DNA of 64,000 nt from Unio delphinus. Its lineage: Eukaryota > Mollusca > Bivalvia > Unionida > Unionidae. The notes beneath the pieces were generated by a model. The model was not told the DNA's origin. It saw only the letters and a list, made by a program, of their open reading frames with translations, and ran no database searches. The stretch covers positions 10,891,001 to 10,955,000 of the forward strand of contig JAQISU010000132.1 of assembly GCA_029339505.1 (NCBI GenBank). The letters are read 5' to 3'. This document shows positions 1 through 9,919 of this stretch, piece by piece. The position numbers and the translations under genes are program-made. Position 1 is the first letter of the stretch. Every line of letters begins with the position of its first letter.

Positions 1-2714
1 ATACATCCAAAATCTGCACCATGTTTTGTTATGCGTTACAGGAAATAACAAGTTTGATGTTACATAGGGTTCAGGACTTCAGGCCAAGATGTACTCATAA
101 TATCAGCCATTTGGATGTAGACAAGTTTCAGTCACTGCATCACAATATATTTATACTTGGATGTCAAAGAAGACACCTAAGTAGTTTGAATCTGGGTGTG
201 TGGTATGTGTGGTAATTTTTATTGAAAGCATCTATTCTGTCCATCTTTCTGTATGACCATTTATCCATCATCATGCATTTATTTAAAAAAATTCTCCCTG
301 TAATTTAAGGATTTAATATTGATACTTTTTGCCTTCATTTTCTTTTCTTTAAACTTTTCACATAAGTTTAACGTATTAACCATTTATTTTTTATTATTTG
401 GCTTGCTATTCAATTTTAAATTTACTTGGACAGGTTTATGTTTCTTTGAGTTCTTAATTATAGATTCTTTATCTTGACATTTTAAATTTGTTAATAATCA
501 CCGTATAGCCAGTAATTTTTTATGTGTGCCTTTAAATCCTGTACATACCTGCATTCACATACATCCCCTCGATAATGTGCATGTTGATAACTCACAAACC
601 CGCTTGTGACGTGGGTTCATCATTGATCCCATTTTTATTACTATAAAGTACCAAATATATGACCCCTATTTGTTGAAATAATTGCGATCAGATTTGGTTA
701 CTGAAACCTTCACTCATTTTATCATAAAAAAAAAACGTTTGACATCACATGGAAATTATAATCAACATTATGAAATTATTAACTTTTAATAAGAGGTCTA
801 TTATTTGGTTAGCATGTGTTTCCAGTCAACATTCATGGTACACCGTTAATAACAGTATGCAACAAAATTTTGATTAATGAAATTGTCACTAATGTATCCT
901 TGAGGCAGCATTTTAATAAACAAGTACAAATTAAATAAGCATTTTTTGCAATTGAAATATATGTTTTATTTATATCCTTTAGTTCAGTTTAAGTGTAGTG
1001 ATCATAATTACAATGCCCTGTTGGATCCATTAATGAAATATGTTAATCTACCATAGAAGTTATATCTGCAAGCATTTCTATGAAAACCTAATTAAGTGCT
1101 GATGGTGTTTTGATACCAAATTTGTGTAAGTATCTGTTGTATTGTTGTACTGAATTAAAAGCTGACTCTTTGTTTACCATGTTAATTATGTCTTTTGTAT
1201 CAAAATAAAGTGGGTGGACTAACTGAAAAAAAAAGTTAAAAGTTAAAAATCATGCAAATCCAACCTGAGTAAGAGCTAGAGGTCCCAGTCTAGTGTCGGG
1301 TCAACTCATTTCAAGTGATAAATCAAACAATGTTACAACTTTTGGGGCTAAATGTAATATAATTGAACTACCTTAAATTAGCATACTCATTAACAAATGT
1401 GATCAAGATAGCAAGACAAGCAAGCAAAATGAATAATTGATGATGTAAAGTTCTGTTTCACAGATTTGTTTTATTCATGAAATTCTAGTTCCAGAGTTTG
1501 TAGTTAATATGTAATTCATCAGTTGGCTCCTGGAGATTTTCTAACAGATTACCATATTTTTGCGCAGACGATGCTCGCGTTATACGTGTTTTTACAATCA
1601 TTGCAACTCCCTGACACAGTATATGCATAAGTGCGTTATCTCAGTGGGTTTTTTTACAGCCAAAAGCGCATCGATGAATTTCGAGTAACCACCCCAATAA
1701 ATCGGTGACAATTAGTAAATGATTTCTTTCATACACATAAAGTATAAATGAGGTTTATTTAAATCTTTAAATAGAAAATAAACAATTCGAAGTTGACACC
1801 GTGTTGTGCGTCTGTACGTTATGGTATGTAATGAATATCTTTTATTCGCACGAGGCATACACTAACTTGCATTATAAGAATATATTTCTTGTAATTTCTA
1901 TGTAGAACAAAAACCAATAATTGGTTTAAAATCAGATTTCTACAAACAATAATCAGTTTTGAAAAAAAAACGATATTGACATCCCTATACCAGCATGTGT
2001 GCAGTTTTATTGCAGTTGCTATATTACCTCTGTTTGTGCGAAAAATATTACGACATGACATTTACAACTGTACCAGGAATACCGGTATTTATTACGAGCA
2101 GAAAGGGATAAAGGTGCCGGTGTTAAATCGCTCAATGGTAAGTGAGAGACGATAAACAGCCTCGTAACACGTATCAGATGAGGCACCTCTGGCAGTCCTG
2201 TGTTCTAGTAGGCCTGTGTTGGTTACCGTGTGGTATAGGCATGTGCACGCAATCCAAGATATTTTTTACACAAAGACCGAATTTCTGTGTGTTATCTGCA
2301 TGTGTGTGTTATACACGTAGGCACGTTATATGCGCAATAATATGGTAGAAGAAATTTCACTCTGACTTGCAATGAAATCATGCCATCAATATTTTTTTAT
2401 AGAACAATAAAAAATGGACTTGAATGGCAGCAGTTATATAAACTAAATGTACAATTTATAAAAAATATAAGGAATCTTGTTTTGATTGTGAATTTGAAAA
2501 GTCTGGTTACCCTGCTTACTATGCTCCTTGCATTGCATTCCACAAGAGTAGATAGCAAAGCAGGGAGCTGACATGTTAAGGAACCAGACTACTCACCAAC
2601 AACATAAAGCAGTGATGTAATATACAGTGTTGTCACATCCACGTGAAGGTTGTTGAAACCACTTGGAAGTGAAAACGTCTTGTATTCAGACTTTGACATT
2701 TTACTTCTTTTCAG
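1..2714 (+). other. Host intron or upstream non-coding sequence
   Basis: AT-rich sequence upstream of the first recognised exon. Short open frames exist, for example at 21-215 and 2142-2348, but none shows a recognisable domain. The region ends at a pyrimidine-rich tract and AG acceptor at 2713-2714. I see no repeat family or RNA gene that I can name here. Confidence 0.6.
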
Positions 2715-2937
2715 AACAGTTTACAGAGTTTATTGGAAGACTTTGCAAAGTATGGTACTTATGTGCAAGTTCTCTATAAATGTGTTCAGAAAGTCGTTAG
2801 CCTTAGTTTTGGTGGCAACAGCCAGAGTGCAGAGACAGTGGGACAGACTTATCAAGCTTTTGCAAATGCAGTCACTCAATTCCTGATGAAAATGAAAGTA
2901 GACATGGGGAAGATGGAGAAAAGATTAATTGCTGAAG
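2715..2937 (+). CDS. TUBGCP5: Gamma-tubulin complex component 5, internal exon a
   Basis: This is an internal coding exon of a gamma-tubulin complex protein, which helps form the ring complex that nucleates microtubules. It is open from 2715 in the frame starting NSLQSLLEDFAKYG, with AG acceptor at 2713-2714 and GT donor at 2938. It holds 74 codons plus one base, and that base completes a codon with the first two bases of the exon at 20430. The text is helical, with hydrophobic residues spaced as in GCP N-terminal (Spc97/Spc98) domains. Copy 1 of the virus-like element lies in the following intron. Assignment to GCP5 rests mainly on the later exons, which are more distinctive. Confidence 0.75.
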
Positions 2938-3295
2938 GTATTGCTAGTAAACATATAAAGATCATTTTAAAGTTAGGCATATCATGACACACAAAAAATA
3001 AACTATTATTGTGCTCATCAAGTATGCATTTATTTATAGGCTAATTATATGTTGTACAATCAGTAAGATTTGAAATCTTCATGAAGGTCATAAACATATA
3101 TTCCTCATTTGTTGTAAGAGTCATTATGGTCTTCTTGCTTGTGACAGTTTAATTTAGTTAGAAGCAAAGGGTTTCAAGGGTGCATATTATTTGTTGACTT
3201 GAGAACATAAAATCTATTTTAATACTCTAAGATCCTTGTGTACAAGAATTGTTCTTTTATTAAACTGCAAATATGCAATTCATGCACAAAATTAG
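2938..3295 (+). other. TUBGCP5: Host intron, left of element copy 1
   Basis: Intron sequence between the donor at 2938 and the left end of the inserted element. No gene or named repeat is seen. The five bases before the element (ATTAG, 3291-3295) resemble the five bases after its right end (ATTGG, 20124-20128), a possible degraded target duplication. Confidence 0.6.
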
Positions 3296-3542
3296 AGCAG
3301 CAGAGAGGGTGAACAGACCACCCTTTTCAGACAAAAAATTGATTGAATCTTCAAAACGGAAAATAGAGCCTTCCTACAAAATCTCATATTTTAACCCCCC
3401 AAAAAATAAGTCTCCATTTATCAAACAGAGACTTTACGATTTTTCAATCAATTTTGGTCGCAACGATGTGGTCATTCACCCTCTCTGCTGCTGCAAGTTA
3501 ACAAAAAATAATAAATGATTTCAACCGAATATTAAATCGAGT
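3296..3542 (+). repeat. Left terminal inverted repeat of copy 1
   Basis: It matches the reverse complement of 19877-20123 and the direct sequence at 56727-56971. Its outer 199 bases (3296-3494) are also an imperfect palindrome: they begin AGCAGCAGAGAGGGTGAA and end TTCACCCTCTCTGCTGCTGC. Further paired blocks lie inside (AAAATTGATTGAA with TTCAATCAATTTT), and a central GTCTC/GAGAC hairpin sits around 3412-3432. The inner edge ends three bases before the stop codon of the first gene. Confidence 0.9.
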
Positions 3543-3544
3543 CT

Positions 3545-4873
3545 TTAGGACTTTACAAACAAACTAATCGCTAACACCTCATCTTGTAGATCAATTAAAT
3601 TATTTGACTGGTCGGTGAGTCGGAAATTAATTCTCGTTAACGAATTATTATGGCATCGCATGTAGACAGGATTAATTGGGTTTTCAATAATTAGGAATCC
3701 TGGAGGAGCTGTTGGTGCAAACGAATAAAGAATATATCCTTGCTGAGCTTGATTTGATTGCTCTAGATTAATTTGATAGCTTCCTTCAATTGCATCACAT
3801 GTTAAATTGAGCGCAATCACCGTTGAAATATTCACATTATGCGGGGCAATATGCCTACCGCCACCATCTGGATCATTATTATACCTGAGGAGGACAGTTG
3901 AATCTGGTTTTTGTAGCGCCTTGATATCGGTTCTAACAATTCTTGCTAGTTCATCAGCGTTGTATTTGGGAAACTTGAAATTACGCAGATTGTCTTCTGT
4001 GATATTGTAATCGGTTAGGAATCGTTGTTTACTGTCGCTGTTGTCATTAATTATTGTTTGAATAATTAGTTCATAGATATATTCCATGTCAGATATAAGT
4101 TGATTTATTATTTCAACGTGTTTTTGCGATTTTGTTTTCCGTAGTTGTTCTAGTTGTGTTTCATATAATTGTTTAATTTCATAAAAATAGCCACGGACGT
4201 CAGTTAGCGTAAATGAAATAGTAACAGATGAGTCGGCTGTTCTTTTAATGATAAAATCCCATTGCAATGTGTCTTTGTTGGTAAATATAAATCTATCGGC
4301 AATTTTTCCTTTTCTTATATCAGATAAATTATCTCGATAACTGGGATTGATTTCATGATATGATTGTACGTCTGTGGTTAAGTCGGTGGCGGATTTTTCC
4401 GGTGGTTTTTCAGGCCATCCTAACACTGTTCTTAACGAGCTGTTATAGATATCTACAATATATCCCTCTGTGCTTATTTTGATCGACGGCGAGAGCGTTG
4501 GTTCATGAAGTTTAATAGCTATTTTTGATTCTTTTCCAGTAATTGATTTTATTCTACGCTGAATTTCAGCATCGATTTGTTCAATTTCGTACGACCCAGT
4601 TGGTAACGAAACAGTTTCCCACGTTGGAGTACCATCAGGTTTATTCTTATACGAGAACACCAGTGTGTTATTGGGTTGCTGACCACCAAATGCAACCGAT
4701 CTGATATTAGGCCAGCTATGATATACTCGTAATTTTGCCAGCGCGATCTCGCGCACTGGAATCGGAGAAGGGAAGTTCACACTAAATTGTGGGTTTGTTG
4801 ATGTTATTGATATCATGCTTGTTCGTATTGGAGTGGTATTCTCCGCGATTCGTTGAAGCAGTTCGAGTGACAT
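3545..4873 (-). CDS. Candidate penton/minor capsid protein of the element
   Basis: A 442-residue protein, taking the ATG at 4873 (start MSLELLQRIAEN). The frame is open a little further upstream only through a TTG. The N-terminal third is beta-rich, with a pattern I associate with capsid-related proteins of Polinton-like elements: a strand with VREIALAKLRVYHSW, then PTGSYEIEQIDAEIQRRI. The middle (roughly residues 200-300) is helical and charged. The C-terminal third is again beta-rich. It is the last gene before the left terminal repeat. Upstream lies the AATTGAA-type motif shared with other structural genes. Penton or vertex function is inference from position and fold pattern; no enzyme motif is visible. 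Confidence 0.6.
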   Translation of the reverse strand: MSLELLQRIAENTTPIRTSMISITSTNPQFSVNFPSPIPVREIALAKLRVYHSWPNIRSVAFGGQQPNNTLVFSYKNKPDGTPTWETVSLPTGSYEIEQIDAEIQRRIKSITGKESKIAIKLHEPTLSPSIKISTEGYIVDIYNSSLRTVLGWPEKPPEKSATDLTTDVQSYHEINPSYRDNLSDIRKGKIADRFIFTNKDTLQWDFIIKRTADSSVTISFTLTDVRGYFYEIKQLYETQLEQLRKTKSQKHVEIINQLISDMEYIYELIIQTIINDNSDSKQRFLTDYNITEDNLRNFKFPKYNADELARIVRTDIKALQKPDSTVLLRYNNDPDGGGRHIAPHNVNISTVIALNLTCDAIEGSYQINLEQSNQAQQGYILYSFAPTAPPGFLIIENPINPVYMRCHNNSLTRINFRLTDQSNNLIDLQDEVLAISLFVKS

Positions 4874-5393
4874 TATTGTTAACGCTGTCTTCAATTTCCA
4901 ATTTCAACATCGCGGAGTTATACAACTGGGTCATCGTGGAAAATTCAACATCGGATATGAACGAATTATCTATCGACAGCGAGATCAACTCGGATAATTT
5001 CGAGTATGCATCAAATACCACCCGGTACCGAGCTGTATAATCACTGAGTTTTTTCTGAGAACACGATGATAACTTTTTAGTTATCGCGGTCGCAACTGCC
5101 GCAATTGTTGTTGCCGCGGAGATAGCAATTGGAACTGCAATCGGAGCCATCATGGTCACCGTCGACAAAATAACCCCGGCACTGGCCATCACACCGGACA
5201 CAGAGTACACGGTGATGTCGATGATTGCTATGCTGCGTCGGAATTTTTTCATTTTTTCACGATAACGATCAGAAAGTTATTTTAAGTTCGGGGAAAACTC
5301 TTTCACGGTGTCGAATCGATATCTATGCGATTGTGATACCTCTGGGACTATTATCGGTTCATTTGATTTCATCGATGACTTCGTCATTGACAT
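4782..5393 (-). pseudogene. Predicted membrane protein of the element, interrupted by a stop
   Basis: The ATG at 5252 opens a 156-residue frame. The same frame continues upstream to an ATG at 5393 and is broken only by an in-frame TAA at 5277-5279. A TTGAAAACACTAG motif lies just above the 5393 start, which supports the longer gene. Two hydrophobic segments at about residues 9-32 and 34-59 of the 156-residue form suggest a hairpin membrane anchor. A basic stretch (TKKLSSCSQKK) and helices follow. Proteins with this layout are common and uncharacterised in Polinton-like elements. The tail overlaps the start of the 3545-4873 gene by 92 nt, and the last ~30 residues may be read-through or frameshifted sequence. 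Confidence 0.55.
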
Positions 5394-5422
5394 TGTTATT
5401 TTAAACCCGCTAGTGTTTTCAA

Positions 5423-5827
5423 TTATTCGCCATCGCCCGGGTAGTAGATCAGTGGGTAGTCTACTTCACCTACAAATTCTAAACACCAGGTTATTTCTTT
5501 TCTAATGGTGTTATCAACCGCAACAATCTGAAATTCTTCTTCACCCCCGATAATTACTGTCGCGGTGCCACCAAAGTAGGTTTTACCGCTCATGATGATA
5601 TCAAATTGCTTGTTAGAGATTAATGTCATCCTGTAGATACCATGGTGCCACTCCCCGATATTGACTTTCAATTTAGCATTAGAGTTTTTTACCCAATCAA
5701 AGGTCCCATGATCAACCATATACACGATATTTTTAATGCTTCTGTGTGGATGCGGAATCTTTACTTTTTTTAAATTTTCTTTTAGTTCAGAAATATCATT
5801 GTAAATTTCGAGATAAGTTTTCTTCAT
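5423..5827 (-). CDS. Small protein with a fibre-like N-terminal module and beta-rich head
   Basis: A 134-residue protein starting at the ATG at 5827. The first ~23 residues (core YLEIYNDISELKENLKKV) closely match the N-terminus of the neighbouring gene (YLDIYNDISKLIENLEKV), although the remainders are unrelated. After a short Pro/His linker, residues ~35-134 are beta-rich, with aromatic and glycine positions such as GEWHHGIYRM and GGEEEFQI. This resembles an exchangeable head domain. A shared N-terminal attachment or coiled-coil module with a variable C-terminus is the logic of viral fibres or spikes. That function is inference; I recognise no named family. Confidence 0.5.
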   Translation of the reverse strand: MKKTYLEIYNDISELKENLKKVKIPHPHRSIKNIVYMVDHGTFDWVKNSNAKLKVNIGEWHHGIYRMTLISNKQFDIIMSGKTYFGGTATVIIGGEEEFQIVAVDNTIRKEITWCLEFVGEVDYPLIYYPGDGE

Positions 5828-5908
5828 TATCCTCCCCTTCTCCTCATTATTAGAAAAAAATGCAATTGGAAGGTTTCCGATTCCAAGATTATTTTGTTCT
5901 GTAATATA

Positions 5909-6454
5909 TCAGTCGATGTCAGAAAATGTTGTCGTGATATATTTGGGGCTGCCCTCAAAGAACTTATTAACAATTTCGTTTTGTTTGTCAATAGCGCTTT
6001 TAATTTCCGCGAGAGTCATACCTGCCACAAGTGGGGATCCAAAGAACTTATTAACAATTTTGCTGATGGGCTTTTGTTCGTCAATAGCTTTTTTAACTTC
6101 AGCGAGGGTTGGGCCTGTCAGAGATGTGGTTTCAGAAACAGGTGTTCTCCCTAAATATTTATCAACGATGGTATTAAGTGTTGTTTGTCTCACCATAAAC
6201 ATATTAATATCTTTGAGAGCCATTGTAGATGTAGCTGGGACACCAAAGAAACTATTAGCGATGTAGGCATTGTGAGTATGCTTGCCGATAAACTCGCTAA
6301 TTTCAGCGAGAGTCATGCCTGCTACAAGCGGGGTTCCAAAAAACTTAACGACGTCGTTAGTGGGTTTTTGTACCTTTTCAAGATTTTCTATTAGTTTAGA
6401 AATATCATTGTAAATATCGAGATAATTTGCCTTGATTTCATTTTCATTCATCAT
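5909..6454 (-). CDS. Repeat protein, candidate fibre shaft
   Basis: A 181-residue protein from the tandem ATGs at 6454/6451 (MMNENEIKANYLDI). The frame is open further up to 6619 without an ATG start. The N-terminal ~25 residues match those of the 5423-5827 gene. The rest consists of four or five degenerate repeats built on KFFGSPLVAGMTLAEIK, separated by 10-30 residues, and it ends close to the last repeat. Another repeat unit lies upstream in the same frame, at about 6500-6550, where the preceding gene ends in another frame. Repeats of this kind suggest a shaft or oligomerisation module. There is no catalytic motif, so the role is inferred. Confidence 0.5.
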   Translation of the reverse strand: MMNENEIKANYLDIYNDISKLIENLEKVQKPTNDVVKFFGTPLVAGMTLAEISEFIGKHTHNAYIANSFFGVPATSTMALKDINMFMVRQTTLNTIVDKYLGRTPVSETTSLTGPTLAEVKKAIDEQKPISKIVNKFFGSPLVAGMTLAEIKSAIDKQNEIVNKFFEGSPKYITTTFSDID

Positions 6455-6545
6455 CCTTCCCGTGTCCCTGTTAAAAAAGAATAAAGATAGAAAGTTTTTA
6501 ATTTCAGCGAGAGTCATGCCAACCACAAGCGGGCTTCCAAAGAAT

Positions 6546-6944
6546 TTATGTACGACATTTTTTGCGAAAATTGTTATAACCTCGTATATGATCATCCAGT
6601 TCACGGCCGCGGGTGGCAATCATGCTGTCGTGGGCGTCAATCGCGTCGGTGATCATAAACACAAGTTCGCCTGGTTTAAGTTGTCCATCGTTGGAATACA
6701 GCGCAATAGAGTTTTCAGCGGCATCGCGCTGCCATATAAAAATGTCACCCGCGGATATATTACTGCTTTTCAGTTTACCCTGGCGATCTTGAAATACAAC
6801 TATTTCGTTAGGGTCAACACTTGCTAAATTTAACGTCTCAGCGATTTCATCTTCAATTATTTTTTTTACATCCTTGATAGAACCCGCAGATGTTTCCGCG
6901 GTGGGTTTCGACATTGACAGAGATTGTCCCCAAATATTAATCAT
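6546..6944 (-). CDS. Unknown structural-region protein
   Basis: A 132-residue protein taking the ATG at 6944 (MINIWGQSLSM). The open frame extends to 6971 only through a TTG that lies inside the upstream motif. The sequence is acidic, with a beta-like middle (DIFIWQRDAAENSIALYSNDG) and a helical end. The frame ends abruptly (FRKKCRT). The next frame continues directly into a KFFGSPLVVGMTLAEI repeat like those of the next gene, so a frameshift may have removed a repeat-bearing tail. I do not recognise a family. Its position among the capsid and fibre-like genes suggests a virion protein. Confidence 0.5.
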   Translation of the reverse strand: MINIWGQSLSMSKPTAETSAGSIKDVKKIIEDEIAETLNLASVDPNEIVVFQDRQGKLKSSNISAGDIFIWQRDAAENSIALYSNDGQLKPGELVFMITDAIDAHDSMIATRGRELDDHIRGYNNFRKKCRT

Positions 6945-6967
6945 TATTGTTAGCGCAGCTCGTATTT

Positions 6968-7405
6968 TCAATTTATTGATTCTCTAAAATTACCTTGTAA
7001 TTTTCCACTTGTGTATTTATTTACAACCAGATGAGGTGGTTTCTGTGACGATGAAATCTCCGCGAGGACATTTAATACTTCACGGCCGCATATCGGTGCA
7101 TCATTTAATTGTTGTATTGGCAGCGTGGAATAAAAAATCGGAAACTCTTTGAGTTTCATCGAAGAATTTATATACCGCATAAACTCGCTTGGCGGAGCTA
7201 ACCCATATGAATCAAAATAGACAATCCCACGCGGATCGATCGTGTATGCAGCCCAGTGAGTTCCCGATCCGCTGCTGTTATCAAGATTGATGATACTGGT
7301 TTCGACGCGTTTAGGTTTCCTCGGTAATTGATCTCTCATAAAAACCCCTCTGAAGTTTTTTATCGCAAGTTTTTTAGCAGCATCAATTAAATCAAAATTG
7401 GACAT
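6968..7405 (-). CDS. Adenain-like (C5/Ulp1-fold) cysteine protease
   Basis: A 145-residue protease starting at the ATG at 7405. Catalytic residues appear in adenain order: His50 in GTHWAAY, Asp65 in YFDSYG, Gln98/Gln99 in PIQQLND, and Cys106 in PICGREVL. Length and spacing fit a minimal adenovirus-protease-like domain. In adenoviruses and Polinton-type elements this enzyme trims capsid and core proteins during maturation. The frame looks intact. Upstream at about 7415 is the ATTAGTTGAAAG version of the motif seen before other structural genes. The gene sits between the fibre-like genes and the capsid genes. Confidence 0.85.
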   Translation of the reverse strand: MSNFDLIDAAKKLAIKNFRGVFMRDQLPRKPKRVETSIINLDNSSGSGTHWAAYTIDPRGIVYFDSYGLAPPSEFMRYINSSMKLKEFPIFYSTLPIQQLNDAPICGREVLNVLAEISSSQKPPHLVVNKYTSGKLQGNFRESIN

Positions 7406-7448
7406 AGGGAGAATTGGGCTTTCAACTAATAAACCGTTCCTGGTATTC

Positions 7449-7949
7449 TTAGACCTTTCCGCTGTACCATGAATACGGGGTTCCTGGTAGTCTTAGACCC
7501 TTTCCCTTTTTTTTATATCCTTTCCCAGTTGCCTTTTTCAACGCCATCCCTGCCGCGGTCCCAACGGCTCCCAACGCCGCTGCTTTCGCCACTGCTGGGG
7601 CAGCCGCTGCAATTAATGCTGGTATTGCAGCTAACAATGGAAATATACCACCTGATTTTATCATGTTGGCGACTGCAGCTTTTGAAAATACAATTTGAAC
7701 CCCTCTCTTATTCTTTAGCGCATCATTGAAATGTTTTATTTGATGATCCGTCAGTGATATTTTATGTGTACCGCCTGACATCTGCGCTGGTTTTAACGTT
7801 ATTGTTGTTCCACATTCTTTAGCGGATTTTGATCGCAATTTCTTGACCTGACCATTAGTCAGCTTGTCACTAACAACACTATATGTCATTTTATTGTAAA
7901 ACACATTTATGCTTTCAATTGATCTAATTGGAAACTTTTCAAGTTTCAT
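7449..7949 (-). CDS. Minor capsid/core protein with Ala-rich hydrophobic segment
   Basis: A 166-residue protein starting at the ATG at 7949, immediately after the stop codon of the capsid gene. The N-terminal ~95 residues contain paired segments about gluing Lys/Gln-rich helices to 'ltl' strands (KLTNGQVKKLRSKSAK and SLTDHQIKHFNDALK). An Ala/Pro-rich hydrophobic stretch follows at about residues 100-138. The basic tail contains KKATGKGYKKKGKG. This layout is recurrent and uncharacterised in Polinton-like elements. The hydrophobic plus basic tail would suit membrane or genome contact inside a virion. The function is inferred. Confidence 0.6.
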   Translation of the reverse strand: MKLEKFPIRSIESINVFYNKMTYSVVSDKLTNGQVKKLRSKSAKECGTTITLKPAQMSGGTHKISLTDHQIKHFNDALKNKRGVQIVFSKAAVANMIKSGGIFPLLAAIPALIAAAAPAVAKAAALGAVGTAAGMALKKATGKGYKKKGKGLRLPGTPYSWYSGKV

Positions 7950-9374
7950 TTACATATTTTCCACTGGTGCATCAATGATTCTCATTCGTCCACCAACACC
8001 TTCAAGTAGCATTGATTTGTCGCTGAGAATAACAGCAACCGCTCTATAATCAACACCACCAGGATCTATACAAGCCCTAAAATGTATGTCAACAACGGAT
8101 TGCCTTGTTAAATCAAGATGTTCCAGCGAAAAGTAATAAATTGGATACAAGTTCTTAAAATCGAGTTGCGATATTTGCAAACCAGTATCAACATTTTGAT
8201 CACGACCCATATATGACAGCATCCGATGATACACACGTGCTATTTGGTTGTTTCCGTAATTAAGCTGTATATCCTCAGATGGTTCTTGTTGTCCGTTTAT
8301 TCTCAGTGAAACCTCACTTACCCCTAATCGATCAAATATCATATGACTGCGTTCTTGGGAGCGTAATCGATTCCGATTCTGCAGCGCTATAAATATATGA
8401 CGTGGAGCTGAAACGCCTTGTTTTGATGCCAAATGCCATGTAAATGTACCATTAACATTATCCTCTTTGGCATCAGTTGTTGTTGTTAGCCAACTTAGCA
8501 ATGATTTGCCGCCTGCGTCCATAAATGAGAGTAGCCGCTCTTCTGTGGCGATTGATGGGGTCATTACTGGCATCCACAATGCTAACTTAGTTAAAACAAC
8601 TTTACCATTGACACCATTAGCGCGCCAAATTGCCTCGTTGTCATTGCCTTTTCGTACTAATGCGATTGTGTGTTTGGCTCCATAAATAACTTTTCTGACA
8701 TTTCTGCAGAATCCAAATATGTGATGGAGTGGAATCGCACATGAAAAATATCGCTGCTGTTCTTGCAATGCTCCTTTTCGTGTTGCAAATCCTAAATTGA
8801 AATTACCATTAACGCCTCTGAGAATGTCAAACGCAGCTCCGGGTCTAGCTCGACGTTCTGGATTAGCTGCTTCTTGTTGATTTGCTTCTGCAGTATCTTG
8901 TGCTGTCAACACTTTAATGTATTGAAGGTGGTCAGCGTTATCAGAGGTATCCTTTGCAAACATCATAGATGGACCAGCCGATCTTCTATAATCATTGGAG
9001 TATCTTGCTAGTCCGATTATTGTTGTTGCAACATCAACTTCATGGTCTATTGATTCAATTTCTTTTCCATCAATGAGATATCTTACACTTTCAGATAACG
9101 CCAATATGCCATTATTAACAAAACCAACTCGGATATTTGGATCATTTGCATATGGGGTATCAGCTGCAACATTTGTTACGAGTTTTCCTTCTACTTCGAT
9201 AAATGCTTCACATGGCTAAAAGTATTTACTGGTATCTTGAACTTGAAGTTCAATTCGCGATCGTAGGTCAGGTTGTATTGCATGAAAGGAATAGTATTGA
9301 TAATCGCGGACGGAATTGTCCTTGGGTACTGGGGCTTCCATATCAAACGCGGGATCAGCCTGTTGTTTAAACAT
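7950..9374 (-). pseudogene. Major capsid protein (double jelly-roll type), one in-frame stop
   Basis: A 384-residue frame is open from 9104, beginning at a TTG. The same frame runs upstream to an ATG at 9374, giving about 474 codons, interrupted only by a TAG at 9216-9218. The 9374 start has a TTGAAAACACTAG motif about 12-25 bases upstream, which supports it as the original start. Family features include the segment around SCAIPLHHIFGFCRNVRKV and the following HTIALVRKGND, then alternating strands to the C-terminus. I know this pattern from capsid-like proteins of Polinton-like elements in invertebrate genomes. Location beside the protease and minor capsid genes agrees. Structure prediction would settle the fold. 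Confidence 0.75.
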
Positions 9375-9417
9375 TTTATTAACATACTAGTGTTTTCAAT
9401 TGTAAAACTCTTTGTAA

Positions 9418-9885
9418 TCATCGTCGTTTTTGTTTTTGTTTCAAACCACTTCCTGCTATCGCGTTCATGATAGCGCTATCTGTTACCGGCGAATCCGTCA
9501 ATGGCGACGGAGTCACCGAAGCAGCCAACGACGCTAGTTTTTCTTCCACTGCGCTATTTATTGCTTTGCTGATTTTTGCAGGCATCACTGTAGTTGATGG
9601 CAGCACCGTTGGTTTCTTTCGCACCAATGATGCTATTTTATCTTTCGCGGTAGAAAATGCCTTTCCGGCAAGATTTCCAACAGCGCTGATTCCCTTATCA
9701 CGAATAATATCAATGGCTTTCATTGATAATTGTTTAGCTAACGGCGCCACTTTTGGGGCCATTCTTGTAAATAGCCCCGCATTGGTATTGCCGAAACCGT
9801 CTCCGTAATATGCTCTATAAACAGGCAATCGTGAGTTCACCACATAGACGCTTACGGGTTTATCATGGTTGTAGTGTATGATCAT
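9418..9885 (-). CDS. Small basic structural protein with GDGFG motif
   Basis: A 155-residue protein starting at the ATG at 9885, preceded by an AATTGAAAAACTACTAG motif. The N-terminus is beta-like (KPVSVYVVNSRLPVYRAY), followed by a glycine motif YGDGFGNTNAGLF. A helical Ala/Lys-rich middle (residues ~40-95) and a Ser/Pro/Thr linker come next, then a basic C-terminal tail KQKQKRR. It lies directly upstream of the capsid gene. A small basic protein with an N-terminal glycine motif in this position recalls minor capsid or core proteins of adenovirus-like systems. That comparison is inference and I see no defining domain. Confidence 0.55.
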   Translation of the reverse strand: MIIHYNHDKPVSVYVVNSRLPVYRAYYGDGFGNTNAGLFTRMAPKVAPLAKQLSMKAIDIIRDKGISAVGNLAGKAFSTAKDKIASLVRKKPTVLPSTTVMPAKISKAINSAVEEKLASLAASVTPSPLTDSPVTDSAIMNAIAGSGLKQKQKRR

Positions 9886-9919
9886 CTTGTTATAAAACTA
9901 GTAGTTTTTCAATTAGTGA

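Noticed and set aside
21..215. Upstream coding exon of the host gene
   Set aside because: A 64-residue frame follows an AG, but it does not resemble GCP sequence and no donor fits. Left as non-coding.
5916..6266. Plus-strand ORFs opposite the fibre-like genes
   Set aside because: They mirror the repeat structure of the minus-strand gene and have no independent features, so I treat them as antisense shadows.
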